Assembly: GCA_028287225.1 (NCBI GenBank)
Contig: JAQBPZ010000014.1
Span: forward strand, 1-15,412
Reading direction: 5' to 3'
Origin: Gemmatimonadota bacterium
GTDB lineage: Bacteria; Gemmatimonadota; Gemmatimonadetes; Gemmatimonadales; Gemmatimonadaceae
Length of the DNA: 15,412 nucleotides
Made by a program: the position numbers and the translations under genes. Numbering within the stretch: the first letter of the stretch is position 1; every line of letters starts with the position of its first letter. This document shows positions 6,633-13,671 of this stretch, in pieces. The notes under the pieces were generated by a model that was not told the DNA's origin, ran no database searches, and saw only the letters and a program-made list of their open reading frames with translations.

Positions 6633-7616
6633 TTACCCAGTGGTGCGGAGCAACCTCGCCGCGTCCACCGCGAAATACGTGATGATCATGTCCGCGCCCG
6701 CGCGGCGGATGCCGAGCAGGCTCTCCATCATCACGCGGTCACGGTCGATCCACCCGCGCTCGGCGGCCGCCTGAATCATAGCGAATTCCCCGCTCACCTG
6801 GTACGCGGCCAGGGGATAACCGGTCTCCTGCTTCACGCGGGCGACGATGTCGAGGAAGGGGCCGGCGGGCTTCACCATCACCATGTCGGCGCCCTCCTCG
6901 ATGTCCTGCCACACCTCGCGGAGCGCCTCGTCGGCGTTGCCGGCATCCATCTGGTAGCCGCGGCGGTCGCCGGACTGCGGCGTGCTCTCCGCCGCCTCGC
7001 GGAAGGGGCCGTAGAACGCGCCGGCGAACTTCGCCGAGTACGCGAGGATCGGCGTGGCGTGATGGCCCGCGTCGTCGAGCGCGCGACGAATGGCCGCCAC
7101 GCGCCCGTCCATCATGTCGCTCGGCGCCACCACGTCGGCGCCGGCGCGCGCATGCGACACCGCCTCGCGCGCCAGCAGCGCGAGCGACGCGTCGTTGTCG
7201 ACGTCGCCTCCGACGAGGACACCACAATGACCATGGTCCGTGTATTCGCACATGCAGACGTCGGTGATCACCACCAGGCCGGGCAGCTCGCGCTTCAGCG
7301 CGCGCACCGCCTCCTGCACGGGGCCGGCATCGTCCCAGGCCGACGAGCCCTCGGCGTCCTTGTAGTCGGGGATGCCGAACAGGAGCACCCCGCCCACCCC
7401 CGCCGCCGCGGCGGCGCGCGCGTCGACGAGCATCTCGTCCACCGAGGTCTGGAAGCAGCCAGGCATGGAACCGACCGGCTGGCGCACGCCGGTGCCCGAG
7501 CGCACGAACAGGGGAAGGATCAGCTGCTCCGGCGACAGGCGCGTCTCGCGCACCATGGCGCGAAGGGCGGGCGTGCGGCGCAGACGGCGGGGTCGGTATT
7601 CGGGATAGGAAGGCAT
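6633..7616 (-). CDS. hemB: porphobilinogen synthase (5-aminolevulinate dehydratase)
   Basis: 327-residue enzyme that condenses two 5-aminolevulinates to porphobilinogen in tetrapyrrole synthesis. Both Schiff-base lysines are present: Lys196 in AYSAKFAGAFYGPFR and Lys249 in MVMVKPAGPFLD. The zinc cysteines of Zn-type enzymes are seen in DVCMCEYTDHGHCG (Cys121, Cys123, Cys131), so it is probably Zn-dependent rather than purely Mg-dependent. The start at ATG 7616 (PSYPEYRPRRLRR) matches the conserved N-terminal arm; the frame extends 35 codons further upstream, but that segment does not look like HemB. No Shine-Dalgarno site is visible; the start codon lies inside a 14-bp palindrome. It follows hemC on the same strand after 129 bp. 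Length and all motifs are normal. Confidence 0.98.
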   Translation of the reverse strand: MPSYPEYRPRRLRRTPALRAMVRETRLSPEQLILPLFVRSGTGVRQPVGSMPGCFQTSVDEMLVDARAAAAAGVGGVLLFGIPDYKDAEGSSAWDDAGPVQEAVRALKRELPGLVVITDVCMCEYTDHGHCGVLVGGDVDNDASLALLAREAVSHARAGADVVAPSDMMDGRVAAIRRALDDAGHHATPILAYSAKFAGAFYGPFREAAESTPQSGDRRGYQMDAGNADEALREVWQDIEEGADMVMVKPAGPFLDIVARVKQETGYPLAAYQVSGEFAMIQAAAERGWIDRDRVMMESLLGIRRAGADMIITYFAVDAARLLRTTG

Positions 7617-7626
7617 GGATCCATGC
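7613..7626. repeat. perfect 14-bp palindrome over the hemB start codon
   Basis: GCATGGATCCATGC spans the hemB ATG and an out-of-frame ATG 8 nt upstream. A second palindrome, GGTTCGAACC, lies at 7632-7641. They could be an operator or fold the start region of the mRNA, but short palindromes also occur by chance. Confidence 0.4.
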
Positions 7627-7715
7627 TCGAAGGTTCGAACCGAATTTCCCGAGTGCAACGAGAAGTGCCGAATGACTCGGTCCGTCTGGGGAGACTCGGC
7701 GCGCTCGGTCCGGGA

Positions 7716-7739
7716 CTTCACGTGGGACGCACCGTGAAG
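7716..7739 (-). terminator. small hairpin downstream of hemC
   Basis: CTTCACG (7716-7722) and CGTGAAG (7733-7739) form a 7-bp stem with a 10-nt loop, beginning 6 nt after the hemC stop on the minus strand. There is no T-run, so it is a weak terminator or an mRNA-protecting hairpin. The rest of the 129-bp hemC-hemB gap shows only short CTCGGTCCG direct repeats. Confidence 0.3.
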
Positions 7740-7745
7740 GTCGGA

Positions 7746-8729
7746 CTATTCCGGCTGCGGCGACGGCAGGTGCTCCGCGCGGCGCAGCCCCTCGAGAATC
7801 TCGGTGGCGCCCTGGCCGCGCAGCTGGTTCGCGAGACGAATGCCGCAGAGCGCCGGATCGTTCGGGTCGAGCTCGATGCTGCCCCGCACGACCGTCGATC
7901 CCATGATGTCGGCGATCATCCCGTGCAGCATCGGGGGGCTGCCGTCATGGCCCGGCAGGGCCAGCGCACCGATGGGCACCTGGCAGCCGCCCTCCAGCGC
8001 CGCGAGGAAGGCGCGCTCGGCCACGACGGCTCGCATCGTGGACGGATCGTTCATCGCGTCGGCCAGGGCGCGAATGCGCGCGTCGTCGGAGCGCACCTGC
8101 ACCGCGATGGCGCCCTGCCCGGCGGCTGGCAGCCAGGCGGGGGCGTCGAGATAGCAGGTGATGTGCTGGTGTGCGCCGAGCCGATGAAGGCCGGCCGCCG
8201 CGAGGATTGCCGCGTGGACGCGGCCCTCGTCGATCTTCTTGAGGCGCGTGGGCACGTTGCCGCGCAGCTCGGCCACTTCCAGGTCGGGGCGCGCCGCGAG
8301 GAGCTGCGCGCGCCGGCGGAGGCTGCTGGTGCCGACGCGGGAGCCGCGGGGCAGCTCGTCGAGCGACTGGGCGGTGATGCGGCCGTTCACGACGAGCGCA
8401 TCGCGTGGATCCTCGCGCTCGAGCACCGCGGCCACCATGAGCCCCTCGGGTGAGTCCGTCGGCAGGTCCTTCAGGGAGTGAACGGCGATCTGCGTCTTGC
8501 CCTTCAGCAGGTCGGTCTCCAGCTCCTTGGTGAACAGCCCCTTGGCGCCGATGGAGCTCAACGGCTCGTCGAGGCGCTTGTCGCCCACGGTCTTGTACGT
8601 CACCAGCTCGCTCTCGAGTCCCTGCGCCTCGAGCGCAGCCTGGACGAGGCGCGCCTGACGAAGCGCCAGCTCGCTGGAACGGGTGCCGATGCGGATGATC
8701 GACGGGTCGGACTTCTTGCCGGTGGTCAC
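7746..8729 (-). CDS. hemC: hydroxymethylbilane synthase (porphobilinogen deaminase)
   Basis: 327-residue enzyme that links four porphobilinogens into hydroxymethylbilane. Visible signatures are IRIGTRSSELALRQA (12-26), KGLFTKELE (63-71), HSLKDLPT (84-91, with the catalytic Asp88), GTSSLRRRAQL (133-143), RGNVPTRLKK (156-165) and Cys249 in EGGCQVPIGA, which carries the dipyrromethane cofactor. The length is slightly above the usual 305-315 through short tails. The start is GTG 8729; a TAGCTT -10 hexamer sits exactly 6 nt upstream and no Shine-Dalgarno site exists, so the transcript is probably leaderless. It is divergent from the lipoprotein gene and upstream of hemB on the same strand. Its product is the direct substrate of the HemD domain encoded at 9785-11329. 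Confidence 0.98.
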   Translation of the reverse strand: MTTGKKSDPSIIRIGTRSSELALRQARLVQAALEAQGLESELVTYKTVGDKRLDEPLSSIGAKGLFTKELETDLLKGKTQIAVHSLKDLPTDSPEGLMVAAVLEREDPRDALVVNGRITAQSLDELPRGSRVGTSSLRRRAQLLAARPDLEVAELRGNVPTRLKKIDEGRVHAAILAAAGLHRLGAHQHITCYLDAPAWLPAAGQGAIAVQVRSDDARIRALADAMNDPSTMRAVVAERAFLAALEGGCQVPIGALALPGHDGSPPMLHGMIADIMGSTVVRGSIELDPNDPALCGIRLANQLRGQGATEILEGLRRAEHLPSPQPE

Positions 8730-8735
8730 CTCACA

Positions 8736-8765
8736 AAGCTAGCGGCAGGGCCCGTCGCCTGTCAC
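8736..8765 (-). promoter_or_regulatory. hemC promoter (GTGACA-18-TAGCTT)
   Basis: On the minus strand GTGACA (8760-8765) and TAGCTT (8736-8741) are 18 nt apart, close to sigma-70 type -35/-10 boxes. The -10 ends 6 nt before GTG 8729, so transcription should begin at or next to the start codon. Confidence 0.6.
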
Positions 8766-8850
8766 GGAGGCGCGGTCGACCGGCCGCGCCCCGCAGGGTG
8801 GCGGTACGCGGCGAGTCGAAAGGGTGCGTCGCGCCAAGGACTTCGGCCCC

Positions 8851-8875
8851 ATCATTTGATCGGGGGGGCCCCCCG
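8851..8875. other. G7C6 tract and AT-rich palindrome in the hemC/lipoprotein intergenic region
   Basis: ATCATTTGAT (8851-8860; arms ATCA/TGAT) is immediately followed by C, seven G and six C (8861-8874), including a perfect G6C6 palindrome. It is the main unexplained item in the 273-bp divergent gap 8730-9002, apart from the two promoters; it might be an operator. No gene is supported in that gap. Confidence 0.3.
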
Positions 8876-8968
8876 CGTCCCGAACGAGCAGAATGACGGG
8901 CAAGCGCACCGGTAGACGCTGTGGAACTTTTGTGACACCCATTGGGACGCGACATCCACGCCCCTTCC

Positions 8969-8996
8969 TTGCCTATCGATCTCGACAGCGTAGCTT
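8969..8996 (+). promoter_or_regulatory. lipoprotein gene promoter (TTGCCT-16-TAGCTT)
   Basis: TTGCCT (8969-8974) and TAGCTT (8991-8996) are separated by 16 nt. The -10 ends 6 nt before ATG 9003 and there is no Shine-Dalgarno site, so the mRNA probably starts at the ATG. The -10 hexamer and its spacing to the start codon are the same as for hemC on the other strand. Confidence 0.6.
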
Positions 8997-9002
8997 CGCG
9001 TC

Positions 9003-9800
9003 ATGCGATTTTCCGTCCTGCGCGCCTGCATGGCTGCGGTCTGCATCGCCGCGTGCTCGGACACGTCGCGCCCGCCGGCCGCAGCCGGCCATTACGCGCT
9101 GGCCTCCGTGAACGGCCAGCCGATGCCGTTCGTCTCGCCCCCGTCGGGAGGCTTCTACTACGCGCCGCTGACCATCGGCGACCTGGTACTCCGCGCCGAC
9201 GGGACGTACGGGCTGGGGCTGACCTGGTTCTTCGAGGGGACGTGGACGCTCGACGGGACCCGGCTGCACCTCGCGCAGTTCATGGCGCAGGGACCGAACG
9301 GCACCGATGCGGAGGCCCAGGGCGACTCCGTGGTCATCGACGTCCCGGGATCCGGCGGGAACGGGACGGTCTACGGAACGTCACCGCCCATGCACTACGT
9401 CTTCCGGCGCTCGACCGCCGCGGCGCCGGTGGTGACGTCCGGGACCTTCGCCCTCACCAGCATCAACGGCCGAGGGGAGCCGCTGATGCTGGTGGACACC
9501 GTGGTGAACGGAATGCGCTTCGTCGATCGCGTGCTCTACGACAGCGTGACGTTTACCGACGGGGTCTTCTTCCGGAAGCGCCGCGCCGAGGAATATGCGA
9601 GCAACGGCGTTGGGGGATACGAATCGTACGACACGTTCGGCTCCTACCGCGGCCGGCCGGATTCCCTGGTGCTCACCTACTACCGCCCGCCATCCAGCGG
9701 CATGAGCGCCACGGACCGGCTCGCGGTGGAACAGCAGGCGCTTGTCCGGCGGACGGCGTTCACGACCGGCATCCGGGTGGAGCGCTACACTCGGCGCTGA
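9003..9800 (+). CDS. putative lipoprotein with duplicated beta-rich domain
   Basis: 265-residue protein of no recognised family. The N-terminus is a short lipoprotein signal: RFSVLRACMAAVCIAAC with lipobox I-A-A-C and lipidated Cys18, followed by Ser-Asp, so it should be membrane-anchored and exported. The mature part holds two similar units: HYALASVNGQPMP (about 30-42) leading into strand-turn repeats such as LVLRADGTY and GTWTLDGTRLHL, and FALTSINGRGEPL (about 150-162) leading into DSVTFTDGVFF. Both look like small beta-barrel or sandwich modules with a 'S(V/I)NG' entry turn. Start ATG 9003 is supported by the signal peptide and the promoter 6 nt upstream. It is monocistronic, divergent from hemC, and its last 16 bp overlap the antisense end of cobA/hemD. 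Function is unknown. Confidence 0.8.
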   Translation: MRFSVLRACMAAVCIAACSDTSRPPAAAGHYALASVNGQPMPFVSPPSGGFYYAPLTIGDLVLRADGTYGLGLTWFFEGTWTLDGTRLHLAQFMAQGPNGTDAEAQGDSVVIDVPGSGGNGTVYGTSPPMHYVFRRSTAAAPVVTSGTFALTSINGRGEPLMLVDTVVNGMRFVDRVLYDSVTFTDGVFFRKRRAEEYASNGVGGYESYDTFGSYRGRPDSLVLTYYRPPSSGMSATDRLAVEQQALVRRTAFTTGIRVERYTRR

Positions 9801-11329
9801 GCGGCCGCGGTCAGCGCATCCGCCGTCGTCCGCGCGAGGGCAGCCACGGAGGCCTCCGCCGACTCGGCCAGCAGCGCTATCCCCGCGGCACGCACGGCGT
9901 CGCTCGTGATCGGCCCGATCGACACCGCCGGCGCGCGGCGCGCCAGCTCCGGGCCCACCGCCTCCAGGAAGCCGGCCACGGCCGACGCCGACGCGAAGGT
10001 GACGGCGTCCACCGTGCCGGCTTCCAGCGCCGCCCGCAGCGAATCGGCGCCCGCGCCGTCGCTCACCGATCGATACGCACGGACCACGTCGACCGTGGCG
10101 CCGAGCGCGCGCAGGCCGTCGGGCAGCACCTCGCGCGCGCCCTCGGCGGCCACGTACAGGACTCGCGTCCCCTTCACGTCATACCGGGCGCGCATCTTCT
10201 CCAGCACGGCCTCGGCCACGAAGCGGTCGGGCACCACGTCCGCCGCGAGCCCGCGCGCGAGCAGCGCCTCGCTCGTCGCCTTGCCCACGCACGCGAGCCG
10301 AATGCCGGACACGCTGCGTGCGTCGAGCCCCGCGGCGCGCAGCGCGTCCCAGAGCAGCGATACGGCGTTCTGGCTCGTGAGCACGAGCCACTTGTAGCTG
10401 GAGAGCGCCGCGACCGCGCCGGCGAGCGCCGCCGGGTCCAGCGGCTCCACGCGGAGCGCGGGAAGCTCCAGCACGTCGGCACCCAGCTCGGCGAGGGCGG
10501 TCCGCAGTCCGCCCGCCTGCGCCGACGCGCGCGTGACCACCACGCGCCGCCCGAAGAGCGGACGGCGGTCGAACCAGGCGATCTCCTCCCGGAGCGAGAC
10601 GACGTCGCCGATGATGGTGATCACCGGCGCCGAGAGCGCCTCGCGTGCGACCGCGTCGGCGAGCGTGGCGACGGTGGCGGTCACGGTGCGCTGCCGCGCG
10701 TGCGTCCCCCACTGCACCGCCGCCGCCGGCGTGTCGGGCGGCATGCCGCCGGCCATGAGGGCGCCGGCAATCCGTGGCAGCGTCTTCACGCCCATGTAGA
10801 GCACGATGGTGCCGCCGGCGCGCGCGAGCGCCGCCCAGTCGGTCTGCGTCTCGGGCTTGGAGGGATCCTCGTGCCCGGTGACGAAGGTGACCGCGGTGGC
10901 CACGCCGCGATGGGTCACGGGGATGCCGGCGTACGCAGGGGCGGCGACACCCGCGGTGACGCCCGGCACCAGCTCGAAGGCGACGCCGGCTGCGGCGAGC
11001 GCCTGCGCCTCCTCGCTGCCGCGCCCGAACACCAGCGGATCGCCGCCCTTGAGGCGCACGACGCGCTTTCCGGCCCGCGCGAGGGAGACGAGCAGCGCGT
11101 TGATGGACTCCTGGCTCGCCGACTCGCTGCTGCCGCCGCGCTTGCCCACGTCGTGCACCTCGGCGCGCGGGTTCGCGCGCAGCGCCTCGGCCACGATCGC
11201 CGGGTTGGCCAGCGCATCGCTCGCGATGGCATCACAGGTGGCGAGCAGGTCGCGGCCGCGCACGGTGAGGAGCCCTGGGTCGCCGGGGCCGGCGCCCACG
11301 AGGTAGACGATGCCCGCGCGCCCGGTCAT
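9785..11329 (-). CDS. cobA/hemD: fused uroporphyrinogen-III C-methyltransferase / uroporphyrinogen-III synthase
   Basis: 514-residue bifunctional enzyme. The N-terminal domain (about 5-250) is a SUMT (CobA): YLVGAGPGDPGLLTVRG (9-25), VVRLKGGDPLVFGRGSEE (90-107), VPGVTAG (121-127) and GIPVTHRG (135-142); it uses SAM to make precorrin-2 for siroheme and cobalamin. The C-terminal domain (about 258-510), after the linker WFDRRPLFGRRVVVTRA, is HemD: it cyclises hydroxymethylbilane with ring-D inversion and shows LVLTSQNAV, LACVGKATSEAL, AVTFASASAV and SIGPITSDAV. Such fusions are known in several phyla. ATG 11329 overlaps the CcmD-like stop (ATGA), coupling it to the ccm genes. Its TAG lies inside the lipoprotein gene on the other strand. 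No precorrin-2 dehydrogenase/chelatase gene is seen here, so the siroheme branch must be completed elsewhere. Confidence 0.96.
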   Translation of the reverse strand: MTGRAGIVYLVGAGPGDPGLLTVRGRDLLATCDAIASDALANPAIVAEALRANPRAEVHDVGKRGGSSESASQESINALLVSLARAGKRVVRLKGGDPLVFGRGSEEAQALAAAGVAFELVPGVTAGVAAPAYAGIPVTHRGVATAVTFVTGHEDPSKPETQTDWAALARAGGTIVLYMGVKTLPRIAGALMAGGMPPDTPAAAVQWGTHARQRTVTATVATLADAVAREALSAPVITIIGDVVSLREEIAWFDRRPLFGRRVVVTRASAQAGGLRTALAELGADVLELPALRVEPLDPAALAGAVAALSSYKWLVLTSQNAVSLLWDALRAAGLDARSVSGIRLACVGKATSEALLARGLAADVVPDRFVAEAVLEKMRARYDVKGTRVLYVAAEGAREVLPDGLRALGATVDVVRAYRSVSDGAGADSLRAALEAGTVDAVTFASASAVAGFLEAVGPELARRAPAVSIGPITSDAVRAAGIALLAESAEASVAALARTTADALTAAAQRRV

Positions 11330-11472
11330 TCGCCGTCCCGGAGCGGCGCGTGATTCAGCCGTGCGCGCAGCGCGCGGGTCCGGAGCACGATCGAGAGGCC
11401 GTACAGCACGTACACGAGGGCGGCGGCGGCGTAGGCCGCGACGTAGTAGACCGCATTGCCCGGCGGTGTCAT
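11326..11472 (-). CDS. ccmD: CcmD-like small membrane protein
   Basis: 48-residue protein with one transmembrane helix (about 8-31, AVYYVAAYAAAALVYVLYGL) followed by a basic tail (RTRALRARLN), the CcmD pattern: a small subunit that helps release holo-CcmE from the CcmABC heme-handling complex. Sequence conservation in CcmD is low, so the call rests on size, topology and position directly after ccmC. It overlaps ccmC and cobA/hemD by ATGA at both ends, which strongly supports it as a real gene. Confidence 0.82.
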   Translation of the reverse strand: MTPPGNAVYYVAAYAAAALVYVLYGLSIVLRTRALRARLNHAPLRDGE

Positions 11473-12179
11473 CGGGCGGCCTCGCGGTCCTGCAGCAGGT
11501 CGCGCAGCGTGGCGTACCGGTAGCGCGCGCGCAGCAGCCCCGCGAAGAGCAGGGTGAAGGCGAGGAAGCTCGACATGAAGGTCACCAGCATCTCCGGGGA
11601 CATCGACGGCGCGCTCGGCTTGAGCACGATGGGCATGGGATGCATGGTGCGGAACAGGTACACGCTCAGGTGGATGAACGGCACGAGCAGCGCGGCAAGC
11701 ATGCCGAGCACTGCGGAGTAGCGCGCGCGCATGCCGCGCTCCTCGAGCGCGCCACGCAGGAGCAGGTAGCCCAGGATGATGAACCACAGGAAGAGCGTCG
11801 CCGTGAGGCGGGCATCCCACGTCCACCACGCGCCCCAGATCGGCTTGCCCCAGAGCGGGCCGGTGATCAGGACCACGGTCGTGAAGGCCAGCCCGACCTC
11901 GGCGAGGCTCTCGGCCAGGCGGTCGAGCTTCTCGTCCTTGAGCACGAGGTACAGCAGGCTGCAGACGGCCATGAGCGCGAACGCGAGGTAGAGCGCGACG
12001 AACGCGGAGGTGGCGTGCACGTAGAGGATCTTCTGCGCCGGCCCCTGCACCGCCTCCACCGGGGTGAAGAAGATGGCGCGCACGTACACCGCGGCCACGG
12101 CGACGAAGCCGACGGGGAGCAGCAGGTCCGTGTGGTCGGCTCCGGCGCTCGCCGGAGCGGGGGTACCGTGAACAGTCAT
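11469..12179 (-). CDS. ccmC: heme exporter / cytochrome c biogenesis protein CcmC
   Basis: 236-residue multi-pass membrane protein of the heme-handling family. The tryptophan-rich signature WGAWWTWDARLT (about 111-122) is intact, and two histidines that could ligate heme lie in ILYVHATSAF (about 51-60) and VPFIHLSVYL. About six hydrophobic helices are evident. CcmC presents heme at the outer face of the cytoplasmic membrane for transfer to CcmE during system I cytochrome c maturation. ATG 12179 overlaps the ccmB stop (ATGA); an upstream in-frame start would add 11 Arg/His-rich residues lying within ccmB and is unlikely. CcmC and CcsA/CcmF share the WWD motif, but the size and the ccmAB context favour CcmC. 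CcmE, CcmF and CcmH are not in the window. Confidence 0.95.
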   Translation of the reverse strand: MTVHGTPAPASAGADHTDLLLPVGFVAVAAVYVRAIFFTPVEAVQGPAQKILYVHATSAFVALYLAFALMAVCSLLYLVLKDEKLDRLAESLAEVGLAFTTVVLITGPLWGKPIWGAWWTWDARLTATLFLWFIILGYLLLRGALEERGMRARYSAVLGMLAALLVPFIHLSVYLFRTMHPMPIVLKPSAPSMSPEMLVTFMSSFLAFTLLFAGLLRARYRYATLRDLLQDREAAR

Positions 12180-12880
12180 TCTTCGACGGTGAAGGGAAAC
12201 GCGAGCGTGCACGCGACGACGAACACCAGGTCGAAGGCGAGCAGGATGCGGAGCCAGGGCCAGGCCTCGCTCGCCGGACGGCCGGCGAGCAGTCGCGCGG
12301 TGGTCTGCGCGGCGGCCATGACGATGGGAAGGAAGAACGGGAGCGACAGCATCGGCAGCAGCAGCTCGGCGAGCCGGGTATTCACCGCCATCGCACTGAA
12401 GAGCGTGCCCACCGCCACGATGCCGATGGCGGCGAGGAGCGCGAGGCCGGCGAGCGGCAGCGCGACGGCGCCGAGGGGCACGTTGTAGAACAGGCCCACC
12501 GCCGGCAGCGCGACGACCTGCACGCCGGCCACGAAGACGATGTTCGCGAGCGCCTTGCCCAGGTAGATGGCTTCACGATCCACCGGAGCGCCGAGCAGCG
12601 CATCCATGGCGCGGTCGGCCTGCTCGATCCCGAAGGAGCGCTGGAGGCCGAGCAGGCCGCTGAAGGTGAAGATCACCCAGAGCACGCCGGGCGCCAGGTC
12701 GATGGCGGCCACCGCGGTGGCATCCCAGGCGAAGTAGAAGATGGTGAGGCCGAGCAGCGCGAAGACCATCGCGCTGAAGAAGGCGGTGCGCGTGCGGAAC
12801 TCGATGGCGAGGTCCTTTCGCGCGACGAGCCAGGCGGCGCGCAGCATCCCCGGCGGCGTGGCGAGCGCGACGTCAGGCAT
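12176..12880 (-). CDS. ccmB: heme exporter permease CcmB
   Basis: 234-residue integral membrane protein, the usual CcmB length, with six hydrophobic segments after a cytoplasmic N-terminus. The opening LVARKDLAIEFRTRTAFFSAM and the segment RAMDALLGAPVDREAIYLGKA are typical of CcmB, the ABC-2-like permease that pairs with CcmA. ATG 12880 overlaps the ccmA stop by 8 nt; the longer open frame upstream (to 12982) is only antisense/alternate-frame reading within ccmA. With CcmA it forms the ATP-driven complex that releases holo-CcmE from CcmCD. Confidence 0.95.
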   Translation of the reverse strand: MPDVALATPPGMLRAAWLVARKDLAIEFRTRTAFFSAMVFALLGLTIFYFAWDATAVAAIDLAPGVLWVIFTFSGLLGLQRSFGIEQADRAMDALLGAPVDREAIYLGKALANIVFVAGVQVVALPAVGLFYNVPLGAVALPLAGLALLAAIGIVAVGTLFSAMAVNTRLAELLLPMLSLPFFLPIVMAAAQTTARLLAGRPASEAWPWLRILLAFDLVFVVACTLAFPFTVEE

Positions 12881-13616
12881 CGGCGGCGACGAGCTCGCGG
12901 TATTGGCTGGTGTAGAGCGACTGGTCCACGTCGCCGCGGCGCTCGAAGCGCGCGAAGCGTCCGCGCTGCATGATCGCGGCATGCGTCGCCAGCGCGAGCC
13001 CTTCGCCGAGGTTGTGCGTCACGAGCAGCAGCGCGGCGCCGGCGGCGCGGCGCTCGCCGAGGGCCGAGGTGAGCGCCGCGCTGCCGACTTCATCGAGGCC
13101 GGTGTACGGCTCGTCGCACAAGAGGAGCGTGGGCTCGTGGACGATGGCGCGCGCGATGGAGACGCGCTGCTGGAGCCCGCGGCTCAGCGAGCGCACGGGC
13201 GCGTCCGCGCGGTCCAGCACGCGCATCGCCGAAAGGGCACGCGTGGCGGCGGCGGCGGGACCCGGGAGGCCGTACATGCGCGCGGCGAACTCCACGTTCT
13301 CGCGGCCGGAGAGCGCGCCGTAGAGCATGCTGGCGTGGGAGACCAGTCCCACGAGCCCGCGGGCGCGGGCCCCGTCGCGGAGCGCGACGCCGGCAACGAG
13401 GCAGCGCCCCGCGGAGGGCGCGAGGAGGCCCGCGAGCATGCGCAGGAGGGTCGTCTTGCCGGCGCCGTTGGGACCGAAGAGCGCGAGGCACTCGCCGGCC
13501 GCGAGGGAGAAGCTGACGCCGTCCACCGCCCGCCGCGCGCCGAACGCGCGCACCAGCCCCTCCGCCTCGACGACGGACGTGCTGGGCGGTGCGCTGGAGA
13601 CGACCTCGGGGGGCAT
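12873..13616 (-). CDS. ccmA: cytochrome c biogenesis ABC ATPase CcmA
   Basis: 247-residue ABC ATPase. Walker A is FGPNGAGKT (47-55), the signature is LSRGLQQR (144-151), a degenerate LSGGQ usual in CcmA, and Walker B is LLLCDEPYTGLD (164-175). The switch His (LLLVTHN) is present. Identity as CcmA rests on the directly following ccmB and ccmC. The first 15 residues (PPEVVSSAPPSTSVV) are an extra Pro/Ser tail. ATG 13616 is preceded by TATCTT with a 6-nt spacer and no Shine-Dalgarno site, so this gene probably opens a leaderless operon of five coupled genes. It hydrolyses ATP at the inner membrane to drive release of holo-CcmE. Confidence 0.93.
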   Translation of the reverse strand: MPPEVVSSAPPSTSVVEAEGLVRAFGARRAVDGVSFSLAAGECLALFGPNGAGKTTLLRMLAGLLAPSAGRCLVAGVALRDGARARGLVGLVSHASMLYGALSGRENVEFAARMYGLPGPAAAATRALSAMRVLDRADAPVRSLSRGLQQRVSIARAIVHEPTLLLCDEPYTGLDEVGSAALTSALGERRAAGAALLLVTHNLGEGLALATHAAIMQRGRFARFERRGDVDQSLYTSQYRELVAADA

Positions 13617-13622
13617 CCGCCA

Positions 13623-13628
13623 AAGATA
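13623..13628 (-). promoter_or_regulatory. -10 element (TATCTT) of the ccm-cobA/hemD operon
   Basis: TATCTT ends exactly 6 nt before ccmA ATG 13616, the same geometry as at hemC and the lipoprotein gene. The -35 region is not recognisable. It lies in the 55-bp gap after livF. Confidence 0.45.
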
Positions 13629-13671
13629 CCGGGCCGGAGGGCGCCGGGAGAGGGCAGAAGCCTGACGGACG

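Noticed and set aside
5542..6774. 410-codon plus-strand frame over the aldo/keto reductase gene and the palindromic repeat
   Set aside because: Antisense of a well-supported enzyme; it contains the PERSEG peptide, typical of spurious translation of this repeat.
7059..8453. 464-codon plus-strand frame opposite hemB and hemC
   Set aside because: Antisense to two genes with complete catalytic motifs; composition is not protein-like.
8942..11353. 803-codon open frame on the plus strand across the lipoprotein gene and cobA/hemD
   Set aside because: Low-complexity, no domain, runs in another frame of the real lipoprotein gene and antisense to cobA/hemD.
11310..12488. 392-codon plus-strand frame opposite ccmB, ccmC and ccmD
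   Set aside because: Arg/Glu/His-rich shadow of coupled membrane-protein genes.
12881..12982. Longer ccmB with an upstream start at 12982
   Set aside because: The extra residues are Ser/Ala-rich out-of-frame reading of ccmA; ATG 12880 gives the usual CcmB N-terminus and the 8-nt overlap seen in coupled genes.
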